From positions 124,001 through 188,000 of the forward strand of contig CAJNYU010004051.1 of NCBI GenBank assembly GCA_905331475.1: a DNA stretch of 64,000 nt. Direction: 5' to 3'. The translations under genes were made by a program, and so were the position numbers. The stretch is from Rotaria socialis (taxonomy: Eukaryota; Rotifera; Eurotatoria; Philodinida; Philodinidae). The notes beneath the pieces were generated by a model. It saw nothing but the letters and a program-made list of their open reading frames with translations. It searched no databases and was not told where the DNA came from. Positions 1 through 14,896 of the stretch are shown piece after piece; position 1 is the first letter of the stretch; each line of letters opens with the position of its first letter.

Positions 1-1679
1 ACAATATAAAGCCAAGAAGAATTTCAATTACTATAACCAATAATTGTTTTTCAGAAGGTTTCCTATAGAATGCCGACGCGATTAGAATAGAAATTCCATA
101 TCTTTTGTGCGATTATTAGCCATCTTCTTCTATAACTGATGATGCTCTCGATCATATATGTGCTGCAAAGATTAATTTTTCCGTCTGATTACTTCTACAG
201 TTGAATTTCCACGTTTGGTAAAGAGCTGTCATTTTGATCGATGTTAATAGTTAGTAGTTTTTATTTGAATCATGCCCTTCCACATAGATTTACCAGATGA
301 GTCATATTAGACTTGTTCATGAGTAAACTTGTGTAAGACTAGACGATTTCTATTTTCTGAAAAATAATATTCGTATTACAAACAAATGAATCGATTTTTT
401 ATGATCATTGAAACAAGAACGAGAGATAATATTTGCTTTTCCTATTAGTTTTTCTACTTAACTGTTAATACACTTAGTAGAAGAGCAAGAAAACATATCC
501 GCTACTTATACTAATGAGTCGAATCAAAATCGCTGACTTGCCCATCTCTGGCTTGCTTAACTTTGGACTTCGATAATCATCACCATGAAATGTCATGTCT
601 TGTTTATTCGATGGAAAAACCTTCATTTACTAATTAATTACATCTTTCGATATTATTCCAGTAACGTTTTATCATGCAGAAAACTGTTATGATAAGTTAT
701 ATTAACGGAAAATATCTGTTCGATTCAATGATAAGATTTTCCATTGATGAAGATATAAATCGTAAAGATCTTACCAGATCTAACAAGAAAATTTGCGATA
801 GAGAAAATAAGTAAAAACCATCGACATCATTAACTATTGATGTTATGGTTATGTGTTAAATAACTATGTGAATGGAGATGTATATGTGTATATGTTAGTA
901 TTAGCCGGGGAAAGTGAATCTCTCTGGTTTCTGTAAATGTCAGTTGGTACTGTATATATCTCATGTCACGACATTTGTCTACACGTTTTATTTTTGGCAA
1001 AATAAATATACAAACGTTTTGACTAAGTTATTGGCTTCCTGTTCTGGCAGGTGACAAATAAACATGTAATTATGCGACATTACATGTCCGATTTATGTTA
1101 CAGATTGAGTAGCAACTAGAATTGGTTAGAATTATAAATGCATTCATCGACTAGACGATACGATACGATACACTTATGATGAAAGATTTTATACAATGGA
1201 GAGAAAATTCATCTCGAGGCATCAAAACAGCTAAGAATAAATCGGAAGGTTCTAATAAGTTTTTCTCTCGTGTCACCAATGTTTTTTTCGATAAGTATTA
1301 TTACAGTATTTAGATACTTGGTGTAAATCAGAATAATTAAACCTATAACGGCAATTAATATTCAAGACTAATAATAGATCAGATGAAAATTATTTTAATA
1401 CATATTTAATTTGAAAGATTTTTATTTTTAAAAAGGAATGTTTGGCGGCCATGTGTTTCTTTCTTTTCTATGACTACGAACGGATGAAGAAAATAGATCG
1501 CCATACGTTTTATACATTTATTATCTATGTTTGGAAAAGGTCATCATTGATGAATAAGATAAAGCCAATTTTTATAGCATATTTGCAGCCATTATGCTAA
1601 ATCAAACACGAGGCCAACCAAAGTTACTTATATATTATGTGACATTTTATTTTTGTTGAAATAATAGTGGGATGTCCAA

Positions 1680-1895
1680 CAAGGTTGTGGCCTAGGAATT
1701 CTTTTAACATTCATATTCGGTCACTTGAATGCTAACTTTTTAAAAGTTCACCAGAAATGATTGCAGCAGACACATCATCACTTTAACTTTCATACATGTG
1801 AGAATTGTGAGGCAATCCATGGATGATTTCCATTTTCTTGAAAACTAATCACAACGATACAAATTGTTCCCATACATATTAGGAATTCGTCAGAA
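1680..1895. repeat. Decayed copy of a dispersed inverted-repeat element
   Basis: This stretch resembles the better preserved element at 37432-37735. It begins with a gatgtccaa-like end followed by a taggaattc motif. Its 3' half (about 1801-1895) aligns by eye with 37624-37721, sharing gttgtgagg-like, atttcc-like, aatcacarcga-like and attaggaatt-like words. The right terminal repeat is no longer recognisable. I infer an old non-autonomous transposon copy; no coding capacity is seen. Confidence 0.5.
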
Positions 1896-2879
1896 TGTTT
1901 CATCAAATTCATCAACCACTTCGGCAAAGTAACAACTTGTTTAACCATAACCATAAATTAAAATATGTAGATACATCTTTTTTCAATTAGGTGCGCTACT
2001 ACAATAGTAATCATGATCGAATTGTTATTTGCTGTCACAAGTAGAGGACAATTGTTTAGTATATGTATGTATGCATATCTATGCTCAATTATTTCTGGTT
2101 TCCTTGTTGGCATAATTGTGATCGTTTTGTTTATCTTTGCCATGCACTTTGTACGATTGGATCTCATCGATAATTTCCATTTTTTGGTTATTGTTCTCGC
2201 ATTCTTTCTGACAATGGTCGTCGTTAACGATTTGCTGAGTATTTTTTGCCGAGTCAACTTAGAAACGAGCGAATTATAAGTGACATTCAAGAATAACGGA
2301 CAGAAAGATGTGATTAGTGCTGACGTCGTGTGTCGCGAAGCAAACAGCTACAATAGCTGATCATGATTTGAGTTTGTTTGGTCTAAAAGAAATTTCATAG
2401 ATAGCCATGCTTTTCTTTGATCACAAACAGTCGAAGTCGATAAAACTCGCGACATTGGATTTCGTCCAGGGCGAACAAATAATTCATTTCTAATTACATT
2501 AAATGGTTGAAAATGAGTTTTTTCGCTTGGTTATGTGCCTACAAGATTTGTTACATGCATATACGTAATGAATGATATTTTATAAATCTTTTCTCATGGT
2601 ACCAACAAAAATATAATCTACCAGAAATTGGCGTTAGAATTCTTTATAATGTTGATTGTAAAATTAATATTATGCTGTTTTGCTAAATATTCTCATCGCC
2701 TTTTTTTTCATAATTTTTGATAGTTAAACAGCAATTACATATTACTTTTATTAATCATATTAAAATAATAGATTTTATCTATTTTCATCTCTAAATACTT
2801 TGATAAATTTTTATTTTCTCTTTCGTATACATAGACTTTGTTATCAAATCTACAAAATACAAAGTAATCATCATTTTCT

Positions 2880-2880
2880 C

Positions 2881-2928
<48 letters not shown>

Positions 2929-2931
2929 AAA
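2880..2931. repeat. (AAAG)n microsatellite
   Basis: About twelve tandem AAAG units run into a short A-rich tail. It lies in non-coding sequence, and the plus-strand frame across it gives only an artificial Lys/Glu repeat. Confidence 0.95.
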
Positions 2932-3118
2932 AAAAAGAGAAATTTATATGTTAGCATCATGAAACTACTACTCTACAATCCATAACAATACGAAAAGTCA
3001 TAACACAAAGAAACAACGAAAAGAAATATATATATATATATATGTATATATTTGTTTTATATCTGCCCTGGTTGATGGGTATATACATTTCTATATAAGA
3101 ATGTAGGAGAATGATCAA

Positions 3119-4373
3119 TTATTTGCTTTGCAGTGTTGAGATTACGGAACGTTTCCGTTGTCCCCGAATGCGTGGACGGTAAGCATATATGGGCGGTAAA
3201 AGACGATTGAGTTGAAAAGCAGTCAATTCACTAATAGGTACATGCTTGGCTTTTAATTTCGCGTCTGAACCGTTGATCCATTCTCCTGGATAACTAAAGA
3301 TAGAAAAGTGCAAAGCAATGTAATGAATGTGAATGGTTATTTTTCATTAACACTTACATATCTTCAGGTGTCCATTCAACGTATTGTTCAGTTCGATCAC
3401 CAATAAGTCGTTTCATAGTAATCTTCAAATCAATCATAGATAAGCAATTCAATTAGAATATAGCTTTTTCCCCAAAAGAAAACAACACTTACTTTTGGTT
3501 GTAAAACAACGACTGTACCAGATTTATCGGTGGAAAAATAGGGACACATGTCGAAGAGACGTGTCAAATGAAAAATTTCGCTCTCTGTAAAACAATCTCG
3601 ATTTGCAGCTGGAATCAATAATAAATAAATATTTAATAAGAGGAATTCTTTTAATTACCATAAGCAACAGGTACTCCATTGATTTTTGCTCGACGTTTTC
3701 GATTGACTTTTTTCTCGTTTGATTGATGCTGAACTTGCTGAAGAAGCATATTTTGATATGTACCATTCACAATTCCACCACGTAAAAAAGATCGATGACT
3801 TTCATCGCCATTTAAAACATCGAAATCTGCTGTTCCAATCATGGATGTTTCGCCACTAGTATCAAAGAGCATTGAAGCATCTTGTTGGCGTAAATGTGTT
3901 TGGACATGTCGTTCAAGTGCAAATTGCGTTGTAAATTGTTCTGCACAAGTGTCAAACACACAGCGAAATGGTTTTTCATTCGTATGTTTATGAATATGTT
4001 TTTCTAAATAATTTACACTTCTGGACGCCACTTTATATACTCGACATCCAACCCATAGACACATTTGTTCTTTTTTGCTACTCTTTTGAGCATTAACATG
4101 TTCAAGAAGATGTTCAAACAAAGATCCATTAATATCGCCTGTATGTGTGCAACGATCCCAACGGCATTTTTGTTCTTTAGGTTTTTTCGGTGGAACAACA
4201 GCAGGTGGTGGAACAGCTTCGTGTTGAATTAATTGCTCGTAAGGTGATTGAAATGGACCATTATTACTCGCCATTTCAATCACTTCTTCTTTTACTTGGA
4301 TAATAGTAGGCTCGCTGCGACGAGTGCGTTTTGGATAGCCATTACCATTTCCAGCAGAAGATGAAGCTGCCAT
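3119..4373 (-). CDS. AEBP2: AEBP2-like zinc finger protein, PRC2 accessory subunit
   Basis: Four exons (4373-3659, 3608-3493, 3422-3358, 3293-3119) join in frame to 356 residues. Residues about 70-165 hold three C2H2 fingers, opening CRWDRC, CLWVGC and CVFDTC, in the order and spacing of AEBP2. A basic RKRR stretch follows. The C-terminal part ends with a WTPEDIYPGEWING block and a GQRKR tail, matching the conserved WMPED...VWVNES and basic tail of AEBP2. Family knowledge: AEBP2 (Drosophila Jing) binds DNA and stabilises Polycomb repressive complex 2 in the nucleus. All introns are 50-70 bp with GT-AG ends. The start ATG directly abuts a pyrimidine-rich ttttag acceptor, so a 5' UTR intron or trans-spliced leader is likely. 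Paralogous GLI-type fingers are less likely because the C-terminal block also matches. Confidence 0.9.
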
Positions 4374-4531
4374 CTAAAATCAACAAAAAAAAACAGGATC
4401 CTATGGACGTTCAAACGTTCTACTATTTGTATTCTTCTTTCAAAATAAATGAAAACACGAATACAAAAAGAAAGAAAAAACAAAGAATGATGGTGATGGT
4501 TGTGAAATTCTGCTAGAAGACGAGCGAAAAG

Positions 4532-4906
4532 TTAATGCCGATTTTGTTCACGTTTAATTCGATCGGCATATGATCGCGAAACAACATTCCATGCTTCCAT
4601 ATATCGGTCAGAACATTGACTAATGCATTTCTATAATTAAAATAATAAAAATAAAACTAGTTGAAAAGAAAGAAAAAGACCTGTTCGGAACTAGATAGAG
4701 TACTGCCAGGTTTTTGAACACAAGCTTTGAAACATTTATCAGATAATTTCTTAAATTTTAAAATATATATTATGAAATAAAAGGTTAGTTTTTAATTCTA
4801 TTACTTGAAGAAGTTCTTGAGCATGTTGAATAGCTAATTGCTGTTGTACCGTCGCCATTATTTGTTGACGTTGGCTACTATCAATTTTTTGCGCATCAAG
4901 ACTCAT
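4532..4906 (-). CDS. TIMM13: Tim13, small Tim chaperone of the mitochondrial intermembrane space
   Basis: Three short exons (4906-4805, 4749-4681, 4630-4532) give 89 residues, close to the usual 95 of Tim13. The protein has the twin CX3C signature, CFKAC and CISQC, separated by a [15 protein letters not shown] loop. It also has the Tim13-specific start [10 protein letters not shown] and end [14 protein letters not shown]. Family knowledge: Tim8-Tim13 hexamers in the intermembrane space escort hydrophobic precursors, such as Tim23, to the inner membrane; the four cysteines form two disulfides. No targeting presequence is present, as expected for the family. It sits 158 bp upstream of AEBP2 in the same direction. 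Its 5' flank has a tttctttaag acceptor about 20 bases before the ATG. Confidence 0.95.
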
Positions 4907-5115
4907 TTTTGTTTTCGTCAAAAAATCTTAAAGAAATGTTTATGAAAGAATTACATTAACTTTATATATATATATATTTATATATTTCTCTATCCGCGAA
5001 AGTTCGATTCGTAACATAAATAATATGAAAATATCGAGAAAACACAACAACAGCAAAACGTACAAGAATGTAATCACAGGATCGTTTTCTCATAAGGAAT
5101 AAATTCAATTTATAC

Positions 5116-5141
5116 GTATATATATATATATATATATATAT
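5116..5141. repeat. (TA)n microsatellite
   Basis: A pure TA dinucleotide tract of about 26 bases in the spacer between the UVRAG-like and TIMM13 genes (4907-5214). I see nothing else in that spacer beyond AT-rich sequence. Confidence 0.9.
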
Positions 5142-5214
5142 CAATATAAATATGTATAATATCACAAAACTATGGAATGATTTTTATTTTTCAAAATACT
5201 CTAGTCTTTTTTTA

Positions 5215-8100
5215 TTATTGTTGTGAAAATTGCATCCTCAATCGAGGAGATATGCGATTTAATGTTGGAAATAAATCTATATCATCACTATCATCGCCAT
5301 TCTGATCTAAATCAAGAGTTTCAATAAGGGATGATGCTGTTGAAGCTGATAAAGAAAGTAAAGAGTTATTGCTGGAATTTTGTTTATGTCGTATCAATCG
5401 TTGTTCATTAATGCACAAACTAGTTGGGACTATCGTCTGGGTTGACGACTGGCTGCTTTGAGAGTATAGGTGAATTCTAAATAGAATAGAAACACAAAAC
5501 TAATATTAATACAAAAAAGAAGTGAAATAAACACAGAATTAGTGTATTTATTTTTTCAGTCATCAGCGATGAGTGTTACACAAATAGAAAACATGAAAAA
5601 GAAGACAATGAATCTTCTGTTTTCACGACAGTCAGATAAACTTACAAAGACCATTGTATCGTTTCGACGGCTGTATTCATTAATGGATTGAATGGAATAA
5701 AAATTTTCAAGCTCTTTACTAAGTACTTACTGATTATTATTATTATTATTATTATTTGTAATTGTAAAATATTGTTCTAATAAGTCTTTTAAATTTTTTA
5801 ATGTTTTCCGATAATCTGTTGGACGAGTACCGACGCGACAATGATACATTAGCTAGAAAATCAAACGAGTTTTGCTTATTGTATACACTACTTTGCTTTT
5901 GCGAGAAATAACGTACTTGACCAATATCTCGATTTAGTAAATAGAGGCCATATTGAAAACTATTCATATCATAACTGGGATATAAAGCGAATCTATCAAA
6001 GAAAATAGACATAATCATGAAAACTCTACTTTTAAATCTTAACAAGGCTAAAGCCCATTAGAATTCAAAAAACAAATATTATTAGATAAAGTCTTTTTCG
6101 AAAGAAAAAAATATCATTTTCATTTATTCTAAGCCGTCGAAGAAATTCCACTAGACTTACTCGCCAGATTGCAATGAATAATCATAGATTTTAATAGGTG
6201 ATGTACCATAAAATTCGATGGGAAATCGAAGTGGTATTTGCATGAATTGTGAAATGATAAAAACAAAATGTGCGCAATATCCTATGGCAGCTTCAACTTC
6301 CTTTTCACGTTCACGAGCTTAAATTATTGAGAAATCTTTCAGATAAGATATTCTACTCAGGAAAAAAAGAGCAACTAACTCATGGATGTTTGATAAGTTT
6401 TATCTTCCGCTTGTGGTAATTTGACGTTGGCAATGGAATATTCACCGCTATCATCAACAATAATAGGATAAATATAGTGATATATTTCATGAACAATATC
6501 TTTTTGTCGGAAATTAATCACTTGTGTTAAATCATGAAGAATACATCTTTTAGACAAAAAATAAATAGATAAAAGTCAGCAAGAATTAATAAATCTTTAA
6601 AATATTTCTCATACTTAGATTGATTTAAATGATTTATGTAGAAATTAATTTGTTCATGTTGATGAATTAATTGGTACAAATTGTGTTGTAATTGATTTTC
6701 TTAAAAGAAAACGAAACAATAATACTTATGTCCGCCTTGACATAAATCAACAATTTACTTCTTTCTTCTAATAGTTTTTGTCTTTCTTGGTAACTATTAA
6801 AACGCTGTTCATATACTATTATTTGCGACTGTAACTGTTGTCTTAAACTCTCAACACGTAAACGACGGGATTCTCGTTCTTTTATCTATTTACAAACATT
6901 TAGAAAACAAACGATTTTTAAAAACAATTTCTTCCCCTACTTTTGATAAATGATCTTGATGTACATCAACAAATGCTTGCAATCGTTCAAGATATTGTGT
7001 TGATGATCGATTTTCAGAACGTACAGCATCAATAACATTCATCATTCTGGAAGTTTAAAATAAAACTAAATGCATCCAATTGGAAAAGGATCTATTAACA
7101 AACCTCAAAATACTCAATTTATTGTATGATTTCACTAAACTAATACGTTTAGACTTTTTATCTATTGTTGTTGATGTTGTATCGGTTAATTGCACATTTT
7201 TTTGATTTTCTAACATAGTTTCATTGTCAGTAAATTGATAACCGAACATTTCAAGCCAAAGTGTATTATTACTTCTTTGTGAATCATCTTTCTTTTAAAA
7301 ATAGTAAAAGAAAAAGGAAAATAATTCAGATGGACATGTATTCGAATATGATACATTCAAATAAAATCTTACCTTACCTGTTCATCAGGGATAAGCGAAT
7401 CATCAAGATGAACGTCATATTCAAGAAATAAACGACTATTCTCCTCGGATGTTATCCATACACGCATAACAAAATCTAAATTATGTTAAAAGATCGAATT
7501 GCATTTTTGCATCAACACTTGTCGAACTATCTATATTTCATTTGTCTTTTCTTCTATAACTACTGAGCAAATTTCGGCTCCCCGGAAAAAACATCGAGCG
7601 AAATTCCTACAAATCGAGATCGGAAAATCAGGTGTTCTTCTATTAAGTTATCGTCTATTTATAGATCTCAATCAAATAATCTTACCTTGCAAACATTGAG
7701 TGGTTGAGGGAAACTTTAAATAAGACCATTCTGGGCTCTACAATAAAAAAATATATAGTCTTGCTTGTTTTTTTAATCGGAAACTCTGTCGTATAGCTTA
7801 CACGTTGATTTTCGGCCAGTTCACTTGTATAAAAAGCTATTTAAATATAAAAGAAAATCTAAGTATACTCAGATCATCTATTTTTCTTATTTACCAACGG
7901 TTTTTTCATTTCGATGTAATGTAAAGTGAACTGTAAAATTAAATTCATGCACTGTTAGATTACGAAGACCCAACGAAGTAATCGATCGTAATCGTTTCTA
8001 TAACGAAATAATAATAATTCATTGGAAATCTATTATTATAGCTTACTTTTAGAAATGGTAGAGATATGAGTTGACTCTTTTTTATTCCAGTAAAGGACAT
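5215..8100 (-). CDS. UVRAG: UVRAG-like (Vps38) subunit of the class III PI3-kinase complex
   Basis: A gene of about 13 small exons read on the minus strand. The start is the ATG at 8100 (MSFTGIKKSQ) and the stop is at 5215-5217. The N-terminal third has a C2-like segment (VHEFNFTVHFTLHRNEK and RVWITSEENSRLFLEYDVHLD). The middle is a charged coiled coil (about 7050-6650). The C-terminal half carries the Atg14/UVRAG domain: an IGYCAHFVFIISQFMQIPLRF block at about 6225-6290, FALYPSYDM, and QYGLYLLNRDIGQ at about 5915-5990. These match the UVRAG core, including the YGVYLLNKNIAQL-type motif, better than ATG14. Family knowledge: UVRAG pairs with Beclin 1 and Vps34 to make PI3P in endosome and autophagosome maturation. 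The tail is Ser/Asn-rich with no match I recognise. A tttatttctag acceptor lies about 64 bases upstream of the ATG. Exact edges of some exons are uncertain. Confidence 0.88.
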
Positions 8101-8444
8101 TTCTGTTCAAACGATTTTTCATCAAAACAAGTATTTATATGTCTTTTGAATAGTTAAGTAAAGTCTAGAAATAAAAATATGATTACATCAACAACAATAA
8201 TAGAGGTCAATTTTGTTTTTGTAAATTAGAATAGAATGTTAATTTCCGTGTTTTCTGTTTTAATAATAAGAATAATCACAAGTGAAGAAAAAAATAATCA
8301 TTCAAGTTTTGGACAGATTTCATATTAGGCGAACTGAACTGAACCGAAAGAACAGTAGATAAGCATTTAGTTTTCACAATCATCAATCAAATATTCACAA
8401 GCAAAAAAATATTTTAGCACAAAAAAAGAAGTATGTTTTATTGC
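8101..8444. other. Short intergenic spacer
   Basis: A 344-bp AT-rich spacer between the start of the UVRAG-like gene and the stop of the SFT2-like gene, both on the minus strand. It contains a strong splice-acceptor-like pyrimidine tract near 8164-8180, but no gene or RNA that I can support. Confidence 0.6.
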
Positions 8445-10426
<1,982 letters not shown>

Positions 10427-10808
10427 GATAACACAATAATCAAATGAAATTATATACGATCAAAATAAGAAAATCAAAGAAAATATTTTCATAGAAAAAT
10501 ACTATAAAATCCGTATAGACAGAAAAATAATATTTTTCTTTTCTTTCTGTCTTTATCTGAAGATTTTCTAATTATATTAAATCTGAATTTATTTTATTCT
10601 TCACAAACACCGATTGTTTTATTGTTCCAAATGTAATGATAGTATGATGCACACTAATTAGCTTTCTTTTATAAAAAAAAAACAAAATCTGAAATAAAAT
10701 AATATTTAAATCCATCTCCAAACTTTAAACATAATCTATCACCAAGAAAATATATAAATTTACATTAAAAATTGATTATCAAAAAAAAACAAAATAGAAT
10801 TATAAAAG
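10427..10808. other. Intergenic spacer
   Basis: A 382-bp very AT-rich spacer between the SFT2-like start and the phenylalanine hydroxylase stop. It must contain the 3' UTR of the hydroxylase. I see no gene or RNA in it. Confidence 0.6.
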
Positions 10809-13239
10809 TTAGATTTGTTTAACTTGTGCCTTGCGAAGTGCATCAATAATAATATCCATATCGTCTTGAAAGAGAAAAGAAAAAACAATGAGAGATACAT
10901 AAGAATATGTTTCATTGTGATTCTCGTACTTCTTAATGTTCGAACCATGTTGACAACCTGTTCGTTGCCATCAACTACTTCCATATTTTGTGTATACGGA
11001 TTATAATGAATCGTATACGGACGTGGAATTGTCATTGCATATTGACTAGAATTAATTGGTCTACAATTCAAAATTTGACTTTAATAAAATAATCGTACCG
11101 TAATTTTTCTTTAGCATCCTTGAAACTGTTAGCTAAGTAATACATTGGTTGATAATTTCTTATTGGAAATGCCTGAACACAAGCAACAAATGGATCGAAT
11201 GGCACAACTTTTGGTTCATCTGATAAGCAATACTTGAGAAAAATAAAATATATAAAAGTGTTGTTGGCATGGGAAAGAAAAGAAGATTTTACTTGTAATT
11301 CTCCAAAAGATGATAAAAGTCCAGCTCCATAAGCTTTTGGTTCATTATTTTCAACACATAGACCAAATTCAACAGTAAACCAATATAAAGTCGCTATAAA
11401 AAAATATCGAGTAAACAGAATTGTTAGCGCTAATCAATATGCACGACTTAAATACAAAATACTCTCAAGCTACTTTTGCTAAACGTAAGAAAACGTCTCT
11501 ATCGTGTCCGCTTATGAAACATATTGCTTCTAATGAATCCTGCAGAAATTTAATACATAAGTAGTTGATATACTATAGCCAAACGCTACTGACTGATATA
11601 TATATATATATATATGGTCTTAGATAGTATATCAACAGTATTTGTCAGAAATGCAAAAATCTAATCTATTTTCTTCCGAAAAGTATTTAGATCATATCAA
11701 ATAGAAGAAACTTATGTTCATACCTAAGCGAGTAATATATTCGTCAGGTGCACCTAAACTAGCCATGCCAATTTCTTGACTGAATTCAGCGAAATCTGGA
11801 TCAGCAAAAAGGGGCACATGACCAAGTAATTCATGACAAACATCAGGTTCAGGTGTATACATAGGCACACTATGATGACGAATGTATTGCGTGGAATGAA
11901 ATACACGGAACGCTAACCCAGCAAGAAAATCCCGTGATGATAAAAGACCTGAATAGAGCAAAAAACTATATTTGAAAACAATACAAAGAAATTAAAAAAA
12001 GTTTTAACAAACCAGCAACTGGTCGAAGTCGAAAACCTGAACAATCTTGAAGAAATCTTGAAACATCTTCTAATTGTGGAATAGTTGATTCATTATAACC
12101 ACAATTATCAACAAGTAATGGAAATATATTATTGAACTCTTTACATGCATTTGTTGGATAAAGTTTTGTTAATTCATTGAAAACAGTACCCCATGTTGAA
12201 ATTTCTTGTTCGTTATAAGTAACGTGTGGAATTGGTTGACCATGACGATATTGATTAGCAATATCAGCAAATTCTTTTCGACGTTTTCGATAGAGTACAT
12301 CACGAAAACCAGGATGATCAGCGTCAAGGTCGGAGCCATAGGAAAGAATGCGACCAGCAAATTGATCAAGATCACGCATTTTTCGTGGAAACCAAGGTGC
12401 TATATAAGAGTATAAAGAAATAGAATTCAATAAATGTATATCAACTAACTTGATTCATGCATGGTCTCATGTGCTTCTGAAAGTACATGAATATATTTCG
12501 ATGATTCACGAAATTCTTTAATAGCATCAGTTACAGAACCCATACTATTATCGCAAACAACATAAAATTCATGGTCATCTTTATTTTGACGAGATAATCG
12601 CGATTCAATATGAAATAAATTGATACCATGTTTCTAAAATACAATAGTAAAAATAAACAATTTCTTTAAAAACAAAATATCGAATAGAAGGAAACAAACA
12701 ATCATTGTCTATTACATTAGCAAGCTAATCAGTGTAAGTAATGCTAGATTTGTTTATATTTATTATTTTTAATTAGTAGAATTAGTTATTAGTCAGAAAA
12801 AGAGCATCATCCTGTTTTATTATTTATAATTCAAACCTGACCTAATGATTCATGAAGAAAAGAACTAAACGAATTATTTAAATCATAGAATAAAATTTTT
12901 AAAAGTTCGCTCGAAATTGGGATATCTTACTTCGAATATGTGTAGTGCTTTACCAAGAGCACCAATTTCTTCATTGAGCGAAAAGATTAGCGATATTTTC
13001 GTAGAATTATCTTCCTTCTAGGAAAAAAAACAACAATAAAATGTATTCATAATTCGTGAAATTTGAAGAAAAAACAAACCACGTTTGAAATGACTTTTGG
13101 TGACCGAGTATAAATATTGTCTTCATTGGTCGACACATTATTAGCCTAATGAAGAAAAAAGAATCATGTTTAACGAACGAGTTCCTATTTTTTTTTATTT
13201 TTACTGAGATAGTTAACAAACCTCATACAAAGTGCCCAT
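10809..13239 (-). CDS. PAH: Phenylalanine-4-hydroxylase
   Basis: A multi-exon minus-strand gene that starts MGTLYE at 13239 and stops at 10809-10811. An N-terminal ACT-type regulatory segment is seen at about 13016-12930 and 12633-12520 ([18 protein letters not shown], then [14 protein letters not shown]). The catalytic core follows: [20 protein letters not shown], a [19 protein letters not shown] block, [11 protein letters not shown] (two iron-ligand histidines) and YWFTVEFGL (the glutamate iron ligand). It continues [19 protein letters not shown] and ends with [15 protein letters not shown]. The enzyme converts phenylalanine to tyrosine with tetrahydrobiopterin and Fe(II) in the cytosol. 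The PHE-type [13 protein letters not shown] context favours phenylalanine hydroxylase over tyrosine or tryptophan hydroxylase. Introns near 12930-12633 and 11720-11394 are longer than the usual 50-60 bp. No disabling change is seen. Confidence 0.94.
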
Positions 13240-13650
13240 GATAAACGCAAAGAGAAAAAATATAAAATCAAAGTTTATTTAGTAATGTCAATACAAAATC
13301 GCCGACGACAAAATAAGATCATTCTAAAAAGAACACAGATATTTATTTCATAATTTTGGCGCCAACAGGACACAGAAAAAGCAGTAAAGAGGGTGTGACT
13401 TAATAAATTTTCACGAAAATAATAAAGAAATACGCATTTAGTACAATGAAGAACGGGCAACAGTTGGTTACAAGTGATCGTCATAATAATGGGAAAAAAT
13501 GCTTGAAAATGAATGATGCACAATAATCATTGTGTTTAATTTTGATATCGTTACATTCTTAGAGTTCGTTGTTGGAGCAAGCGTTTTAAACGGCAGTAGA
13601 GACTGATACAACACAAGAGAAAAAAGACAAGATAATCTTTAAAAAATTCA
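13240..13650. other. Intergenic spacer
   Basis: A 411-bp spacer between the hydroxylase start and the Sds22 stop. The open frame at 13275-13523 shows no recognisable domain and I do not call it. Nothing else is seen. Confidence 0.55.
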
Positions 13651-14738
13651 TTAATCCAATATCATTGGCACAGCTCGTCGTGTTTCAGTGGCATTCAACT
13701 GCGTCAATTGTTTGAGTTGCAATAAAACTTTCGATCGATAGTTTTCTTCACGATCGAATGCTGGATTGTCATGAACATAAATACATTGTAGTGATTGCAT
13801 GGATTCAAGTTTATTTAATTCATCGATATTTTTAATTTGATTATCATTGAACCATAATTCTTTGAGCTGATGAAGAGATTGAAGATTATCAAGATGTTCT
13901 ACTTGATTTTTCGATAAGTCAAGAACATTTAAATTCGTATTTCTATCCAGATTTTCAATCACTTGTATACGATTTTCTGATAGATAGATTTCTTTTAATT
14001 GCGTCAATGTTTCTAGCCCTTCAATCTTTGAAAGTCGATTGGCGCCCAAGCCAAGAATGCGTAGTTTTGTGAGAGTTTGTAAATTTTCGATTTTTTCAAT
14101 TTTATTTTTACCGAAATGTAGTTCTTCAAGTTGAACAAGTGATTCTAAATTTTCGATTTTCTAGAAAAAACAAAAATGAATATTTTCGATTTGTTTTTCA
14201 AAACAAACTTTACTTTAATTCGATTGTCACCTAATTCAAGTACACGTAAATTAATCAATGTTGAAAGATTTTCAATGGTTCGCAATTGATTATGAACAAT
14301 AAATAGAGATTCAACATTTGTTAATGTAGACAAATTTTCAATAACGGAAATTCTATCTATAAATAAAAATATTTTAAATTTGTCGAAAAGATTTTTTTTT
14401 TCTATCCTACTAAATGATAGATCGACGTGTTTCAATTGAGTCAATGTATTTAAACCTTCGATTCGCTCGATATGATTATCATATAAATCGATGTACTGAA
14501 GTGTTGTCAATTGTGAAACGTTTTCAATTTTATTTATTAAATTTTGACGCATATTTAACGTTTCAATTTTTGTTAAACCATCAAGTCCTTCAATTGCTCG
14601 AAGGCGACATGCTGTTAATTCAACAATAGTTGAATCTGGTTCAATAACAATTGTTTCAATCGGTGTTTCAGGTTCTTCGACATCTTTTTTATCGCCATTA
14701 ACTAGACTATCGACAGGAATATTTTCAGTATTTGACAT
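13651..14738 (-). CDS. PPP1R7: Sds22, leucine-rich regulatory subunit of protein phosphatase 1
   Basis: Three exons (14738-14411, 14356-14214, 14160-13651) join exactly in frame to 326 residues. After an acidic N-terminus of about 40 residues come about eleven 22-residue leucine-rich repeats of the SDS22 class, each with an IExLxxLxxLxxLxLxxNxI pattern (for example IEGLETLTQLKEIYLSENRI). The protein ends with the LRR cap YVHDNPAFDREENYRSKVL and the C-terminal LNATETRRA found in Sds22. Family knowledge: Sds22 binds nascent PP1 catalytic subunit in nucleus and cytosol and controls its maturation and mitotic activity. Length is slightly below the 360 residues of the vertebrate protein, and the difference lies in the N-terminal tail. 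It is 158 bp downstream of ARGLU1 in the same direction. Confidence 0.95.
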
Positions 14739-14896
14739 GATTGTATTTGATTTGCTTGAAAATAAACTATATATTTATCTGAAATCCCAGGAGAAAAAAC
14801 AAACACTAAGTTTGAAAAACATTTTATTTAATACACAAAAACAAAAGAATAGATAATTATATTTATATATGTAAATCAAAACAATAGATGAATAAT

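Larger units (their letters stand above)
1..3118. other. Non-coding region with no supported gene
   Basis: AT-rich sequence in which I can support no gene. A plus-strand reading frame at 2013-2279 would give a hydrophobic 88-residue peptide, but it has no recognisable domain, no clear splice sites and a nearly equal open frame on the other strand, so I do not call it. The region holds a decayed repeat copy near 1680-1895, a tetranucleotide microsatellite at 2880-2930 and a TA run near 3029-3043. The 3' end of the AEBP2-like gene follows at 3119. Confidence 0.6.

Noticed and set aside
2013..2279. Hydrophobic 88-residue open frame on the plus strand
   Set aside because: It has no domain and no splice context, and an equally long open frame exists on the opposite strand. 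In AT-rich DNA such T-rich frames look like membrane proteins by chance.
2800..2985. Plus-strand frame rich in Lys-Glu-Arg repeats
   Set aside because: It is a translation of the AAAG microsatellite and has no other coding evidence.
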